From assembly GCF_000284515.1 (NCBI RefSeq), contig NC_017668.1, positions 2,108,001-2,172,000 of the forward strand: 64,000 bases of DNA, given 5' to 3'. The translations under genes were made by a program, and so were the position numbers. A model generated the notes under the pieces. The model ran no database searches, was not told where the DNA came from, and saw nothing but the letters and a program-made list of their open reading frames with translations. Positions 29,095 through 38,824 of this stretch are shown here, in pieces (within the stretch, counting starts at the first letter, position 1; each line of letters starts with the position of its first letter). This DNA is from Halobacillus halophilus DSM 2266. GTDB lineage: Bacteria > Bacillota > Bacilli > Bacillales > Halobacillaceae.

Positions 29095-29521
29095 AACGAT
29101 CAAATAATGGCTGATATGGTTCCAAATCGATATCTTTTTCTTCAAGTTTTTTAATAAGAAATTTATGATCCCGTTTAGGAGTGGCTAAAATATAACCTTC
29201 AATAATCACTTCTTGGGTTATTTTTTTTCGTTTTTTTTCCAAAGCTACCTGACCGATTCTTCCGGCAATTTTCTGCCGGGCTACATCACGAAATAATTCT
29301 GGAACCGGAGAAACTAATTCTTCCAAGAGATCTTTTTGTTCCTGAGTCCACATTTTACGTGTTTTATCGACATAGTATTCTTCCCAGTCAATGATCGATT
29401 TCCCATCTTCTTTAGGGAGACGTTTTAAGAACTTACGAAACATAAAGAAGCCGCCGATCCCCATTAACGTAATTAAAACAACGGTCCAAGCAACGATAAA
29501 AAGGGCAAATCCGCCTGACAT
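29093..29521 (-). CDS. yneK: DUF2621 membrane protein YneK
   Basis: About 142 aa. One N-terminal membrane helix (FALFIVAWTVVLITLMGIGG), then a charged cytoplasmic domain (DWEEYYVDKTRKMWTQEQKD). Start at ATG 29521 is set by AGGTGAT on the minus strand; an upstream ATG lacks one. Same position as B. subtilis yneK. Function unknown. Confidence 0.88.
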   Translation of the reverse strand: MSGGFALFIVAWTVVLITLMGIGGFFMFRKFLKRLPKEDGKSIIDWEEYYVDKTRKMWTQEQKDLLEELVSPVPELFRDVARQKIAGRIGQVALEKKRKKITQEVIIEGYILATPKRDHKFLIKKLEEKDIDLEPYQPLFDR

Positions 29522-29813
29522 ATTATCACCTGTTTCATTCATATATAAACTTACTTTAATTATAAAAGGAACCTCCAGGAAATACAAGGTCGTTGATGGC
29601 GAAAAGAAGGCTGCTACTTGTATTTTCCAAGGAAGTCGAAATATAAAAAATAGTGTCTAATTATTTTACTTATAAATCGTTTTCATTTACAATAAGGGGT
29701 GCAGATTTGTGAACTTATACAATTTAAGGTCGCAAATGTACATTAATTGGGGAATGGGGAAGCCATTTTTACAGGGCTCTCCATTAAATTATAATGAGGG
29801 GGTAAAAGGAAGT
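29522..29813 (+). other. yneK-acnA intergenic region
   Basis: Divergent leader for yneK and acnA. cotM, sspP and sspO, found here in B. subtilis, are absent. A TACAAT at 29688-29693 and AT-rich dyads may hold the acnA promoter; I could not fix a CcpC site. Confidence 0.4.
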
Positions 29814-32519
29814 ATGGCTAGCAATCCATATAATTCTCGCAAACAATTTGACCTAAATGGCCAAACGTACAACTATTACGACTTAAAAGCCTTAGAAGAT
29901 GCGGGGCAGGGCAAGATTTCCCGTCTGCCTTTCTCTATTCGTATTCTGCTTGAATCTCTTCTGCGCCAGCATGACGGCCGTGTGATTAAAGACGAACACG
30001 TTGAGAGTCTAGCAAACTGGGGAACCAGTAAATCAAAAGGGGAAGATGTTCCATTTAAACCTTCCCGTGTAATTCTGCAGGATTTCACTGGGGTACCAGC
30101 TGTAGTTGATCTTGCTTCACTTAGAAAAGCAATGGTGGACATGGGCGGAAGTCCTGAAAAGATTAACCCGGAAGTGCCGGTAGATCTCGTTATTGACCAC
30201 TCTGTACAGGTTGATAAATACGGTACAGCAGATGCACTTAACATTAATATGGAGCTGGAGTTTGAACGTAACCAGGAACGTTACGAATTTCTTCACTGGG
30301 CGCAAAAAGCCTTTGATAACTACCGCGCCGTACCACCAGCAACGGGTATCGTTCACCAGGTAAACCTTGAATATATCGCTAATGTTGTCCATGCCAAAGA
30401 GGATGGCAACGGTGCTTATGATACTTATCCCGATACACTTGTCGGTACAGATTCTCACACCACCATGATCAACGGACTAGGAGTTCTTGGCTGGGGTGTA
30501 GGAGGAATCGAAGCCGAAGCAGGCATGCTTGGACAGCCTTCATACTTCCCGGCACCGGAAGTTATTGGTGTGAAGTTAAATGGAAGCTTCCCTCAGGGAA
30601 CAACAGCTACCGACTTAGCTTTAAAAGTTACGCAAAAACTTCGTGAGCAGAATGTAGTTGGGAAATTTGTTGAATTCTTTGGTCCTGGGTTACAGGAAAT
30701 GCCGCTGGCTGATCGTGCTACGATCTCAAACATGGCTCCTGAATACGGAGCAACTTGCGGATTCTTCCCAGTAGACGGAGAATCACTTGAATACTTACGT
30801 TTAACAGGCCGCAGCGAAGAACAAATTTCTCTTGTGGAAACGTACTGTAAAGAAAACCAGCTATGGTATGATCCAGCACAGGAAGATCCTGAATTCACTT
30901 CATTAGTTGAAATCGATCTTGGAGAACTGGAACCAAACCTGTCTGGTCCAAAGCGTCCACAGGATTTAATTCCACTTTCCAAAATGAAAAACTCTTTTGA
31001 AGATGCTGTAACAGGTCCGGCCGGAAATCATGGTTTTGGTCTTGATAAATCAGAATTCAAAAAAGAAGCAGAAGTTCAATTTGAAAGTGGAGAAAAAGCG
31101 GTTATGAAGACAGGAGCATTGGCTATTGCTGCCATTACTTCCTGTACGAATACGTCGAACCCCCACGTAATGCTTGGAGCAGGACTTGTAGCTAAGAAAG
31201 CTATTGAAAAGGGTCTTGATGTTCCGGCTTACGTAAAAACTTCTCTTGCGCCGGGATCTAAAGTAGTTACCCGCTATCTTGAGGATTCAGGTCTGATGGA
31301 GCACTTAAATACATTAGGCTTTAACCTGGTAGGTTACGGTTGTACTACATGTATAGGTAACTCCGGACCACTGCTTCCTGAAATTGAAGAAACGATTGCG
31401 GATAATGACTTGATCGCTTCTTCTGTACTTTCCGGAAACCGAAATTTCGAAGGTCGTATTCATCCGCTTGTTAAAGCGAACTATTTGGCTTCACCGCCAT
31501 TAGTAGTGGCTTATGCACTGGCAGGTACCGTGGATATTGACCTGAAAAATGAAGCAATCGGTAAAGATCAGAATGGAAATGATGTATTCTTTGACGATAT
31601 CTGGCCTTCTCAGGAAGAAATTAAAGCTGAAATTGCACGAGTTGTTACTCCAGAGATTTTCCGTAAAGAATATGAAAATGTCTTCGATTCCAATGATAAA
31701 TGGAACGAGATTGACACAACGGATGAGCCGCTTTACGACTGGAATGATGATTCTACCTATATTCAGAACCCGCCGTTCTTTGAAGGATTATCCAGTGACC
31801 CTGAATCCGTTAAACCAATTAACGGCATGAGGGTTGTCGGTAAATTCGGTGACTCTGTAACGACAGACCACATTTCTCCAGCGGGCGCTATCCCTAAAGA
31901 TATGCCAGCGGGCGAATATTTACAGGAAAAAGGTGTAAGTCCACGTAACTTTAACTCCTACGGCTCAAGACGTGGTAACCATGAGGTCATGATGCGTGGT
32001 ACATTCGCTAACATTCGTATCCGTAATGAGTTAGCTCCAGGTACAGAGGGTGGTTTTACTACTTATTGGCCTACAGAAGAAGTTATGCCGATTTATACGG
32101 CTGCTATGAAATATCAGCAGGATGAAACCCCCCTTCTCGTTATCGCAGGTGATGATTACGGAATGGGAAGTTCCCGTGACTGGGCAGCTAAAGGTACTGA
32201 TCTTTTAGGTATTAAGACGGTAATCGCTCAAAGCTTTGAGCGTATTCACCGCTCTAACCTAGTTATGATGGGCGTTCTACCTCTTCAGTTTAAATCAGGG
32301 GATACAATTGAATCTCTAGGGTTAACTGGCCGTGAAACTTACGATGTGCAAATTGGGGAAGATGTTAAACCACACGATCTTGTTAAAGTTACAGCAACTG
32401 ATGAAGATGGAAACAAGAAAGAATTTGAAGTTGTAGCTCGTTTTGATAGTGAAGTTGAAGTTGACTACTATCGTCACGGTGGAATTCTTCAAATGGTTTT
32501 GCGTAACAAAATGAGTTAA
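29814..32519 (+). CDS. acnA: aconitate hydratase (aconitase A)
   Basis: TCA-cycle isomerisation of citrate to isocitrate; the apo form can bind mRNA. 901 aa, AcnA length. [4Fe-4S] ligands in SCTNTSNP and [13 protein letters not shown]; substrate motifs [13 protein letters not shown] and [12 protein letters not shown]. The frame extends 35 codons upstream, but MASNPYNS matches the family N-terminus and AAAAGGAAG precedes ATG 29814. Confidence 0.95.
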   Translation: MASNPYNSRKQFDLNGQTYNYYDLKALEDAGQGKISRLPFSIRILLESLLRQHDGRVIKDEHVESLANWGTSKSKGEDVPFKPSRVILQDFTGVPAVVDLASLRKAMVDMGGSPEKINPEVPVDLVIDHSVQVDKYGTADALNINMELEFERNQERYEFLHWAQKAFDNYRAVPPATGIVHQVNLEYIANVVHAKEDGNGAYDTYPDTLVGTDSHTTMINGLGVLGWGVGGIEAEAGMLGQPSYFPAPEVIGVKLNGSFPQGTTATDLALKVTQKLREQNVVGKFVEFFGPGLQEMPLADRATISNMAPEYGATCGFFPVDGESLEYLRLTGRSEEQISLVETYCKENQLWYDPAQEDPEFTSLVEIDLGELEPNLSGPKRPQDLIPLSKMKNSFEDAVTGPAGNHGFGLDKSEFKKEAEVQFESGEKAVMKTGALAIAAITSCTNTSNPHVMLGAGLVAKKAIEKGLDVPAYVKTSLAPGSKVVTRYLEDSGLMEHLNTLGFNLVGYGCTTCIGNSGPLLPEIEETIADNDLIASSVLSGNRNFEGRIHPLVKANYLASPPLVVAYALAGTVDIDLKNEAIGKDQNGNDVFFDDIWPSQEEIKAEIARVVTPEIFRKEYENVFDSNDKWNEIDTTDEPLYDWNDDSTYIQNPPFFEGLSSDPESVKPINGMRVVGKFGDSVTTDHISPAGAIPKDMPAGEYLQEKGVSPRNFNSYGSRRGNHEVMMRGTFANIRIRNELAPGTEGGFTTYWPTEEVMPIYTAAMKYQQDETPLLVIAGDDYGMGSSRDWAAKGTDLLGIKTVIAQSFERIHRSNLVMMGVLPLQFKSGDTIESLGLTGRETYDVQIGEDVKPHDLVKVTATDEDGNKKEFEVVARFDSEVEVDYYRHGGILQMVLRNKMS

Positions 32520-32530
32520 GTTTCATATGG

Positions 32531-32562
32531 AAAAGCCGCCTTATTCTTAAGGCGGCTTTTTT
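32531..32562 (+). terminator. terminator of acnA
   Basis: 13-bp stem AAAAGCCGCCTTA/TAAGGCGGCTTTT, then TT. Confidence 0.88.
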
Positions 32563-32675
32563 ACATAGGAGTGTGACAATATTTCTAGAATTTCTTCATT
32601 TATCTTTACAGACATATTTGGATTTCTATATTCTTATACTTAGTACATGAAGAATGATTAGGGGAGTGGACCAGT

Positions 32676-33272
32676 TTGGTTAAACAAGTGCTCGCTTCTG
32701 TATTTTTATTGGCTCTATTATCTCTTGTGGCGTACAACGTCTGGAGCGAAAGAGAGACAAGTCCTGCAGACAGCGAATTACAGACATATGAATCCAATAA
32801 AGAAGAAAAAGGAGCAGGTATGACTGCTCCAAACGCCCCGAGTGGATTAAAAGAAGGTGAGAAAGCCCCGAATTTCAAAGTAGAGACCTTAAAAGGTGAA
32901 GTTGTTCAGCTTTCAGATTACAAAGGGAAGAAAGTTTTTCTGAATTTCTGGGCCACGTGGTGTCCGCCTTGTCGTGACGAGATGCCTGAAATGGAACGAT
33001 TTCAACAGAAGTATGGTGAGGAAGTCGCAGTACTTGCCGTAAATGGAACAGGATCTGAAACCAGTATAGATGAGGTCCGGTCATATATAGATAAGGGGGG
33101 TTACAGCTTTCCCATACTCTTGGATAAAGATTTGGAGTTGCACCAGACTTATCAAACGATTTCCATTCCTACCACTTATTTTATAGGAACAGATGGAGTG
33201 ATTCAGGAATCCAGGAAAGTTGGTCCGATGACCTATGAGTTTATGATAGAAATGAAAAATGCTTTAGAATAG
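32676..33272 (+). CDS. membrane-anchored thiol-disulfide oxidoreductase (TlpA/ResA-like, YneN position)
   Basis: 198 aa. An N-terminal membrane anchor (VLASVFLLALLSLVAYNVW), a low-complexity linker, then a thioredoxin fold with active site WATWCPPCRDEMPEM near 94-98 and cis-Pro in SIPTTYFIG. TTG 32676 is the start, 7 bases after AGGGGAGTG. Likely reduces extracytoplasmic cysteines with electrons from CcdA. The place after acnA matches yneN. Confidence 0.9.
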   Translation: MVKQVLASVFLLALLSLVAYNVWSERETSPADSELQTYESNKEEKGAGMTAPNAPSGLKEGEKAPNFKVETLKGEVVQLSDYKGKKVFLNFWATWCPPCRDEMPEMERFQQKYGEEVAVLAVNGTGSETSIDEVRSYIDKGGYSFPILLDKDLELHQTYQTISIPTTYFIGTDGVIQESRKVGPMTYEFMIEMKNALE

Positions 33273-33323
33273 GTATAATACAGGTTCTCAATGGAAATCC
33301 TTAACAAAAAAGGAGAGATTTCC

Positions 33324-33482
33324 GTGAGAAAACAGAGAACCTTATCGTTTGAAGATCTTGTTAAAGAGAACATTCGCTCTATAGAGGAAGATGAGCAGTT
33401 AATGGATCAAATTGATGAGCGGATAGAACAAAGACATAATGAACGATTGAACTACCCCCACTTACTCGCTGACACTCCTTGA
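33324..33482 (+). CDS. FbpB-like small basic protein, 3' end replaced by IS sequence
   Basis: 52 aa. GTG 33324 follows AAAGGAGAG by 6 bases. The core LSFEDLVKENIRSIEEDEQ fits the FbpB family (Fur-regulated basic proteins tied to the iron-sparing response). After residue 43 (ERLN) the frame enters the TnpB element and ends in about nine IS-encoded residues (YPHLLADTP). The native terminator lies beyond the element at 34817. No clear Fur box was seen upstream. Confidence 0.65.
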   Translation: MRKQRTLSFEDLVKENIRSIEEDEQLMDQIDERIEQRHNERLNYPHLLADTP

Positions 33483-33650
33483 AGTTGGGGGATTCCTAAG
33501 AGCACGAACCTAACGGTTCGTTCAAATGATTAGGCTAGCCCCGTCGCACCGACGGTTGTAAGGATTCTTTGAATCTCCTTCAATATATTGAAGCTCGCAT
33601 TTAGGTCGCGGTCGTGGTGGCAGCCGCAATCTGGGCAATCCCACGTTCGA
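33455..33650 (-). ncRNA. predicted omega (reRNA) region of the TnpB element
   Basis: By knowledge of TnpB systems the guide RNA covers the 3' part of tnpB and the element's right end. Here that is the tnpB tail plus the hairpin at 33455-33491; the guide would continue leftward into fbpB-like sequence. Extent is inferred. Confidence 0.45.
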
Positions 33651-34651
33651 ACAGCGAGATTCTTTACCTCACGGTTTTGGTATCCGCACTTGGAACACAG
33701 CTGTGAACTCGCAAAAACTTTCGATACGGTTACCAACTGCTTCCCGTACCACTTTGCTTTGTATTCGAGCATAGACGTGAACATCGACCAGCTCACATCA
33801 CGAATCGATTTGGATCGTTTTCGGTTTTTGAGCATATTGGAAATTTGGAGATTTTCTACACCGATCACATCGTGGTTTTTGATGATTTCGGTAGAAATCT
33901 TATGCAGATAATCTTTGCGGGAGTTCGCTATCTTCTCGTGAAGTCTAGCTACTTTAATACGTTGCTTATGCCAATTCGAAGATCCCTTTTCCCTTCGGGA
34001 AAGGATACGTTGAGCTTTTGCTAGTTTCTTTTCGGTCTTACGTAGGTATCGTGGATTTTGATAGGTGGTGCCATTCGAGAGAGCAGCGAAGTCTTTCAAT
34101 CCGAGATCAATGCCAACATAAGTTTTGGATTTAGGAAGTTCCTGAATATCTGTTTTAACAAGAATGGATACAGAATATTTTCCGGTCGGATTGCGGCGAA
34201 CCGTCGCACTCAAGATGCGACCTTTCACTTCACGGCTCTTGGCAAATCTCACAAGCCCCAGCTTAGGCAGCTTGATTTTGCGATCCTGGATGGCAATATT
34301 TCCGTTTGTGCATTTTGTGGTGTAGGACTGGACTCTGTTCTTCTTTGATTTGAACCGTGGAGCTTGGTTTTGCTTTTTGAAAAACCGTTTATAAGCGTCA
34401 GAAAGATGTTTGACGGAAGTTTGGATGGCCGTGCTATCCACTTCCTTTAACCAAAGGAATTCTCTTTTAAGCTTGGGTAGTTGTTTGGAACAAGTAGAGT
34501 AACTCAAACCTTTTCCGGTTTCCTTGTAGGCACTGCTCCATTCGGAGAGGAAATGATTGAAGACAAAACGAGCGCAACCGATTGTCTTAGCGATGAGCGA
34601 TTCTTGGGTTTTATTTGGATAGATACGAAAGTTATACGCTTTATGCTTCAA
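33530..34651 (-). CDS. tnpB: RNA-guided endonuclease TnpB (OrfB)
   Basis: About 373 aa. RuvC residues are all present: D182 ([10 protein letters not shown]), E266 (GVENLQIS) and D349 (DRDLNASFN), with a four-Cys zinc finger (CSKCGYQN...CPDCGCHHD). N-terminal [13 protein letters not shown] is typical. TTG 34651 sits 8 bases after AGGAGG; the frame's earlier GTG overlaps that site. No stop or shift, so nuclease activity is plausible. Confidence 0.93.
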   Translation of the reverse strand: MKHKAYNFRIYPNKTQESLIAKTIGCARFVFNHFLSEWSSAYKETGKGLSYSTCSKQLPKLKREFLWLKEVDSTAIQTSVKHLSDAYKRFFKKQNQAPRFKSKKNRVQSYTTKCTNGNIAIQDRKIKLPKLGLVRFAKSREVKGRILSATVRRNPTGKYSVSILVKTDIQELPKSKTYVGIDLGLKDFAALSNGTTYQNPRYLRKTEKKLAKAQRILSRREKGSSNWHKQRIKVARLHEKIANSRKDYLHKISTEIIKNHDVIGVENLQISNMLKNRKRSKSIRDVSWSMFTSMLEYKAKWYGKQLVTVSKVFASSQLCSKCGYQNREVKNLAVRTWDCPDCGCHHDRDLNASFNILKEIQRILTTVGATGLA

Positions 34652-34816
34652 CCTTTCCACCTCCTAATCAGGAACATACGTTCTTACTTTAGGATATCAC
34701 GGAAGGGAGAATATTCAAAGGCATTCGCCTTACGGCGACGGCATTCATCTCCCCCTTGCCACCGGTCTTCGACACGGCGCTTGAAGAGGGAGTCTTCTGC
34801 CGATGAATGATAAAAC

Positions 34817-34845
34817 AAATCCCATCATAACAAGGTGGGATTTTT
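34817..34845 (+). terminator. displaced terminator of the fbpB-like gene
   Basis: Stem AAATCCCA/TGGGATTT with five T in TGGGATTTTTG. It immediately follows the TnpB element and would have ended the fbpB-like transcript before insertion. Confidence 0.65.
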
Positions 34846-34931
34846 GCATGGTATAAAAGATTGTAAGGTGGAAAAAATAAGGATTGGCTTTATTAAGTAA
34901 AGTCAACTCAGGTTTAAAAGGAGGCCACCAC

Positions 34932-35153
34932 ATGACTCATCGTTCTAATCCAGATAACCGGTCGGACAATGTAGGAAAATTGCAAGAAAAAGTAACGAAT
35001 ACCATTGAAAACATCGAAGCTTCTCATGATTCTCTAAAGTTTGCTACGGAAGAAGAAAAGAGGAACATCGAAGATAAGAACAAACGAAGAAACCAATCCA
35101 TCAATGCAATGCGTGAAGAGATCAAAGACGAGGCTCGTAATCAGAATTATTAA
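34932..35153 (+). CDS. tlp: small acid-soluble spore protein Tlp
   Basis: Thioredoxin-like spore protein made in the forespore. 73 aa, hydrophilic: SNPDNRSDNVGKLQEKVTN, then TIENIEASHDS and EEEKRNIEDKNKRRNQSI. AAAGGAGG before ATG 34932 sets the start. Position before yneP agrees with B. subtilis; sigma-G control is expected but the promoter was not clear. Confidence 0.92.
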   Translation: MTHRSNPDNRSDNVGKLQEKVTNTIENIEASHDSLKFATEEEKRNIEDKNKRRNQSINAMREEIKDEARNQNY

Positions 35154-35160
35154 TGTTAAG

Positions 35161-35192
35161 AAACCGCTTCTAGCTTAGCTGGAGCGGTTTTA
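35161..35192 (+). terminator. terminator of tlp
   Basis: Stem AAACCGCTTCTAGC/GCTGGAGCGGTTT with a bulge, then TTAT. Confidence 0.75.
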
Positions 35193-35288
35193 TCATGTAA
35201 TGGAAGAATAGATTGGAAATCGAGTTCATCTACATAGACAGTTCACTATGATAAAATAAATATCGGTGATAGGAAAGGAAGTGAAAAT

Positions 35289-37547
35289 ATGATCGAACAG
35301 TTAAAACATTGGAAAAGTATAGATGAAAAGCCTCCGCTTTCAGAAGTAGAAGCTCTTCGTTATTTTAATCAAGAGGAAATACAAGACACAGAACTAAAGG
35401 CCCTCCTATATGTGACGTTAGCCTATCATCGGATCAAACGCCATCCAGAGCATGAGAAATTAGCTGATCAATTTATTGATGAAGCAAGGGTGCTCGCAGG
35501 TAATCATTCACTGGTCACGGATTTATATGAATCGAAGCAGATGATGCAAGCTTATACTCATTTAAAGCGCACACCACTTGAACAGTGGGTGCTTCATGAG
35601 ACAGATCACGATTCAGCTAAAGCAAAAAAGGCTCGATTTATACATGAAGATGTAACTAAATTGAAAGCCCAATGGGATTCAGAATTAGCTTCTAAAACGC
35701 TAATAGACGCGACTAACCGCATGAAATTATATCAGAAAGTGTATGAACAATTAGACGCTCTAGAAAAGATAATGGCTGAGGCGCTTAATTCAGTTGAAAA
35801 TCGTCGAATTCGTCTTCCTGTTAAAGAAATTAACGAACGTACTAGAGAACTTTCAGACCACCAGGATGAGCTGTATAAAAGACTACCCCGCTTTTTAACG
35901 GATGCTTCTTCCGGTAATCCATTGGAAGCTTTTGATCAGATGGTAGGTCTAAAAGACGTTAAGACGTATATTAGACGATATTATCATTTTCTAAAATACC
36001 AGCAGCACAGAAAGAATTTTGGTTTCTCTATGGTAGATGAACCAGGGCTGCACATGATTATTACCGGCAATCCTGGAACAGGCAAAACGACGATGGCACG
36101 CTTACTGGCAAATATTTATCATGAATTGGGAATTCTCGATACAAAAGAAGTCGTTGAAGTCAACCGGTCTCATTTGGTTGGCTCTTATGTCGGTCAAAGT
36201 GAAGAAAATACAATGAACTATGTCAAGCAGGCTATTGGTGGAGTTCTCTTTATTGATGAGGCCTACAGTTTGAAGCGTGAAGGCCAGACGGGTAATGATT
36301 ATGGGCAAGCTGTGATCGACACGTTGGTTTCGGCCATGACCGGAAAAGAATTTGGTGGAAAATTCGCCGTAATATTAGCAGGATATCCAGAAGAGATGCG
36401 GCAATTTTTATGGTCAAATCCTGGGCTGCGCAGCCGTTTTCCTGAACAAAATCATATTTCTCTACCCGATTATAAAATGGAAGAATTGATTACTATTGCA
36501 GAACAGACTGCTATTGATAATGATTTCTTTTTTACGACAAACGCACTAAATGAGTTTACCTCTCTCATTGATCGAGAGCGTGTGGATGATTCCTTTGGCA
36601 ATGCTCGTACTGTAAAAAATCTGGTCATGAAAACCATTTTCCAAAAAGGGGCCAAGGAGGCAGAGCGGGATAAAACCCACTGGATCGATCATATGAGAAT
36701 TGATGAAAATGATCTGGCATGGGACACTTCGGCTGCCGATGAGAAGCTCTCTCCCAGGAATCGCCTAGATGAATTAATCGGCCTGGATAACGTAAAGGCA
36801 GAGGTGCGAAAATTATCTTCTTTTGTCCAAGCTCAGCAAAAGAGGAAAGAGAATGGATATCCTGTCGTACCTATTCAATTACATTCTGTGTTTTCAGGAA
36901 ATCCAGGCACGGGTAAGACGACGGTTGCAGAAATCTATTCGGATATTTTAAAGCAGTGTGGTCTTCTTAAAAGAGGTCATATGGTTGTTGTATCCAGAAG
37001 CGATCTTGTTGCCGGTTATGTCGGCCAAACAGCAATGAAAACGAAGCGAAAAATCCGGGAAGCACTAGGGGGAGTTCTTTTTATTGATGAAGCTTATTCT
37101 CTCTATAACGGAGGAAGAGATGAATTTGGTAAAGAGGCGATCGAAACCATTGTTGATGAAATGACCAAACATAATGAAAACCTCGTAGTGATTCTTGCCG
37201 GATACCAGCGTGAAATGGAACAGCTTGTAGAAAGTAATCCAGGACTATCTTCAAGGTTTAAGAAATATTTCCATTTCCCCGATTACAATGAACAGGAACT
37301 ATTGGAAATGACACATTTTCAAGCGTACCAATTCGGCTACACCTTTAACGAGTGGGCTGAAGAGTTCCTTCTTGAGAAATATAAAGATCATCGAATTCGC
37401 GGAAATGGACGGTTTGTAAATAATCTTGTTAATGAAGCCATTCAGTATCAGGCGACGAGAATTGTAGAAGATGAATCAGCAGATATGAATGAATTAGTAG
37501 TAAACGATCTTGAAAAAGCCTGGCAAGCCGTTCGAAGGGAGTCATAA
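35289..37547 (+). CDS. two-domain CbxX/SpoVK-type AAA+ ATPase
   Basis: 752 aa. A helical N-terminal 200 residues, then two AAA+ modules of CbxX type: Walker A GNPGTGKTT near 258 and 536, Walker B GVLFIDEAYS near 317 and 595, with YVGQSEENT and YVGQTAMKT pore-side segments and arginine fingers in LRSRFPE and LSSRFKK. AGGAAAGGAAG precedes the ATG. yneP starts on the next base. It is related to SpoVK (12201) but more than twice as long. Role unknown; a remodelling ATPase by family. Confidence 0.85.
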   Translation: MIEQLKHWKSIDEKPPLSEVEALRYFNQEEIQDTELKALLYVTLAYHRIKRHPEHEKLADQFIDEARVLAGNHSLVTDLYESKQMMQAYTHLKRTPLEQWVLHETDHDSAKAKKARFIHEDVTKLKAQWDSELASKTLIDATNRMKLYQKVYEQLDALEKIMAEALNSVENRRIRLPVKEINERTRELSDHQDELYKRLPRFLTDASSGNPLEAFDQMVGLKDVKTYIRRYYHFLKYQQHRKNFGFSMVDEPGLHMIITGNPGTGKTTMARLLANIYHELGILDTKEVVEVNRSHLVGSYVGQSEENTMNYVKQAIGGVLFIDEAYSLKREGQTGNDYGQAVIDTLVSAMTGKEFGGKFAVILAGYPEEMRQFLWSNPGLRSRFPEQNHISLPDYKMEELITIAEQTAIDNDFFFTTNALNEFTSLIDRERVDDSFGNARTVKNLVMKTIFQKGAKEAERDKTHWIDHMRIDENDLAWDTSAADEKLSPRNRLDELIGLDNVKAEVRKLSSFVQAQQKRKENGYPVVPIQLHSVFSGNPGTGKTTVAEIYSDILKQCGLLKRGHMVVVSRSDLVAGYVGQTAMKTKRKIREALGGVLFIDEAYSLYNGGRDEFGKEAIETIVDEMTKHNENLVVILAGYQREMEQLVESNPGLSSRFKKYFHFPDYNEQELLEMTHFQAYQFGYTFNEWAEEFLLEKYKDHRIRGNGRFVNNLVNEAIQYQATRIVEDESADMNELVVNDLEKAWQAVRRES

Positions 37548-37976
37548 ATGATGAAAGTGGTAGAAACACCGATACAGGTAAGGTATCAAGAAACAGATAT
37601 GATGGGCGTAGTTTACCATGCCAATTATCTCGTATGGTTTGAGATTGGTCGAACTGCTTTTATTGAAGAGCTTGGTTTTAAATATTCAGAAATTGAGAAA
37701 CAAGGGGTCGTTTCCCCTGTTATTGATGCCAATATAAGTTTTAAACATCCAGTTTGCTATGGTGATGAAGCCTTTGTGAAAACCTGGGTCGATGAGTATG
37801 ATGGTCTGCGCGTTACCTATGGATACGAAGTCGTTCATGGAGATGGAAGATTAGCCGTGTCTGGACAAACGAAACACGTCATTGTAAAAAAAGAAAATTT
37901 CCGGCCAGTATCAATAAGACGGAGCTTCCCAGAGTGGCACGAAGCTTATTTAGCGGCTATGGAAGGGGAGCACTAA
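37548..37976 (+). CDS. yneP: acyl-CoA thioesterase, hotdog fold (YneP)
   Basis: 142 aa. The 4-hydroxybenzoyl-CoA thioesterase signature YQETDMMGVVYHANYLVWFE includes the catalytic Asp. Coupled to the AAA+ gene upstream (TAA then ATG) and overlaps yneQ by one base. Natural substrate not known. Confidence 0.9.
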   Translation: MMKVVETPIQVRYQETDMMGVVYHANYLVWFEIGRTAFIEELGFKYSEIEKQGVVSPVIDANISFKHPVCYGDEAFVKTWVDEYDGLRVTYGYEVVHGDGRLAVSGQTKHVIVKKENFRPVSIRRSFPEWHEAYLAAMEGEH

Positions 37977-38281
37977 TGGCTTTTGGCGTGAAAAGAAAAG
38001 AATTAGTTGACTGGAAAAGAAAAGTAGAGAAAGGTGAAATAGCTTTCTTAACCCATTTCTGGCTTGATGACCGTTTCCCGGGATGCGATACGGTTACTAA
38101 AGTTGGCTGTTGTGATCTTGAGAAATTAAGCCAATGGGGAGCTCAATATGGGCTGGACCCCCGTTGGATTCATCATGATCCACGCTTTCCACACTTTGAT
38201 TTATTTGGGGGCCACCAATATAAAATCTTAATGAAAGAACAAAAATGGGAACATATTGAACGCTTCAATTTAAGTCCTTAA
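37976..38281 (+). CDS. yneQ: YneQ family protein
   Basis: About 101 aa. ATG 37976 shares its first base with the yneP stop and has GGAAGGGGAG upstream. Contains HFWLDDRFPGCDTVTKVGCC and HHDPRFPHFDLFG. Conserved in Bacillaceae at this place, function unknown. Confidence 0.88.
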   Translation: MAFGVKRKELVDWKRKVEKGEIAFLTHFWLDDRFPGCDTVTKVGCCDLEKLSQWGAQYGLDPRWIHHDPRFPHFDLFGGHQYKILMKEQKWEHIERFNLSP

Positions 38282-38292
38282 TTATATTGCCG

Positions 38293-38320
38293 AGCTGCCC
38301 TTTTAGGGCGGCTTTTTTTA
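38293..38320 (+). terminator. terminator of yneP-yneQ
   Basis: 9-bp stem AGCTGCCCT/AGGGCGGCT with one wobble, then T tract. Confidence 0.85.
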
Positions 38321-38365
38321 TCCAAACGAAGGGGGGAATGAGGGGAACCCCTTTAATAGGAAAAT

Positions 38366-38407
38366 AAAAACCAGAAACTCAGCTTAGAGCTGAAGAGTTT
38401 CTGGTTT
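38366..38407 (-). terminator. terminator of yneR
   Basis: Stem AACCAGAAACTC with GAGTTTCTGGTT and an inner AGCT pairing; T tract on the minus strand. Confidence 0.75.
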
Positions 38408-38417
38408 GATTGAAGGA

Positions 38418-38705
38418 CTATTGATATTGGAAGTCTGGTTCTTCCCATTTAGAGCTGAACTCTACCTGGAGAGAACGACCTCCGAAGTACCATTCATCAT
38501 CTTCCTCTATAAAATAAGTAATCTTTCCAACTTTTGTTTCCGCAATAGGTTCAGATGGTTCTTCTATTCGAATCGCTAGAGAAAACCCTGGCTGAAGACC
38601 ACCTGTTCCTCCATAACGGACATAAAATCGAAGGTTTGTATTGTCATCTACATCTAGTTCTTCTTCATACCATTTAGCTGCTTCTTCTGTAACGGTAAGA
38701 TCCAT
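38418..38705 (-). CDS. yneR: HesB/YneR-family protein
   Basis: 95 aa. IscA/HesB-like fold (DLTVTEEAAKWYEEELD; FYVRYGGTGGLQPGFSLA; YFIEEDDEWYFGG). It has no cysteine, so it lacks the usual Fe-S ligands of A-type scaffolds, as seen in YneR relatives. AAGGAG precedes ATG on the minus strand. Function unknown. Confidence 0.88.
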   Translation of the reverse strand: MDLTVTEEAAKWYEEELDVDDNTNLRFYVRYGGTGGLQPGFSLAIRIEEPSEPIAETKVGKITYFIEEDDEWYFGGRSLQVEFSSKWEEPDFQYQ

Positions 38706-38783
38706 TATTTATTCAACTCCTTCTATTCTACGGTCGTCCCATATGGTGTATCCGTAAATGGGTATAGATAAACCTACTAAAAT

Positions 38784-38824
38784 AGAAAGACAACCACAAT
38801 TCACCTACAGATGGTTGTCTTTCT
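38784..38824 (-). terminator. terminator of folE2-yidD
   Basis: Perfect 13-bp stem AGAAAGACAACCA/TGGTTGTCTTTCT; the promoter-proximal arm is the last codons and stop of yidD. Confidence 0.75.

Larger units (their letters stand above)
33453..34803 (-). mobile_element. IS200/IS605-group element carrying tnpB only
   Basis: About 1.35 kb, ends estimated. Right end: hairpin CCCCCACTT/AAGTTGGGGG at 33455-33491. Left end: GC-rich hairpins at 34725-34803 with flanking ATGAAT on the plus strand (ATTCAT on the minus strand, a possible target-adjacent motif). No tnpA, so movement would need a transposase in trans. Confidence 0.82.

Noticed and set aside
33434-33452. Fur box for the fbpB-like gene
   Set aside because: No GATAATGATTATCATTATC-like sequence in the 50 bases upstream of the gene or here.
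34058-34810. Plus-strand genes across tnpB
   Set aside because: Antisense frames of tnpB and the element's left-end hairpins, without ribosome sites.
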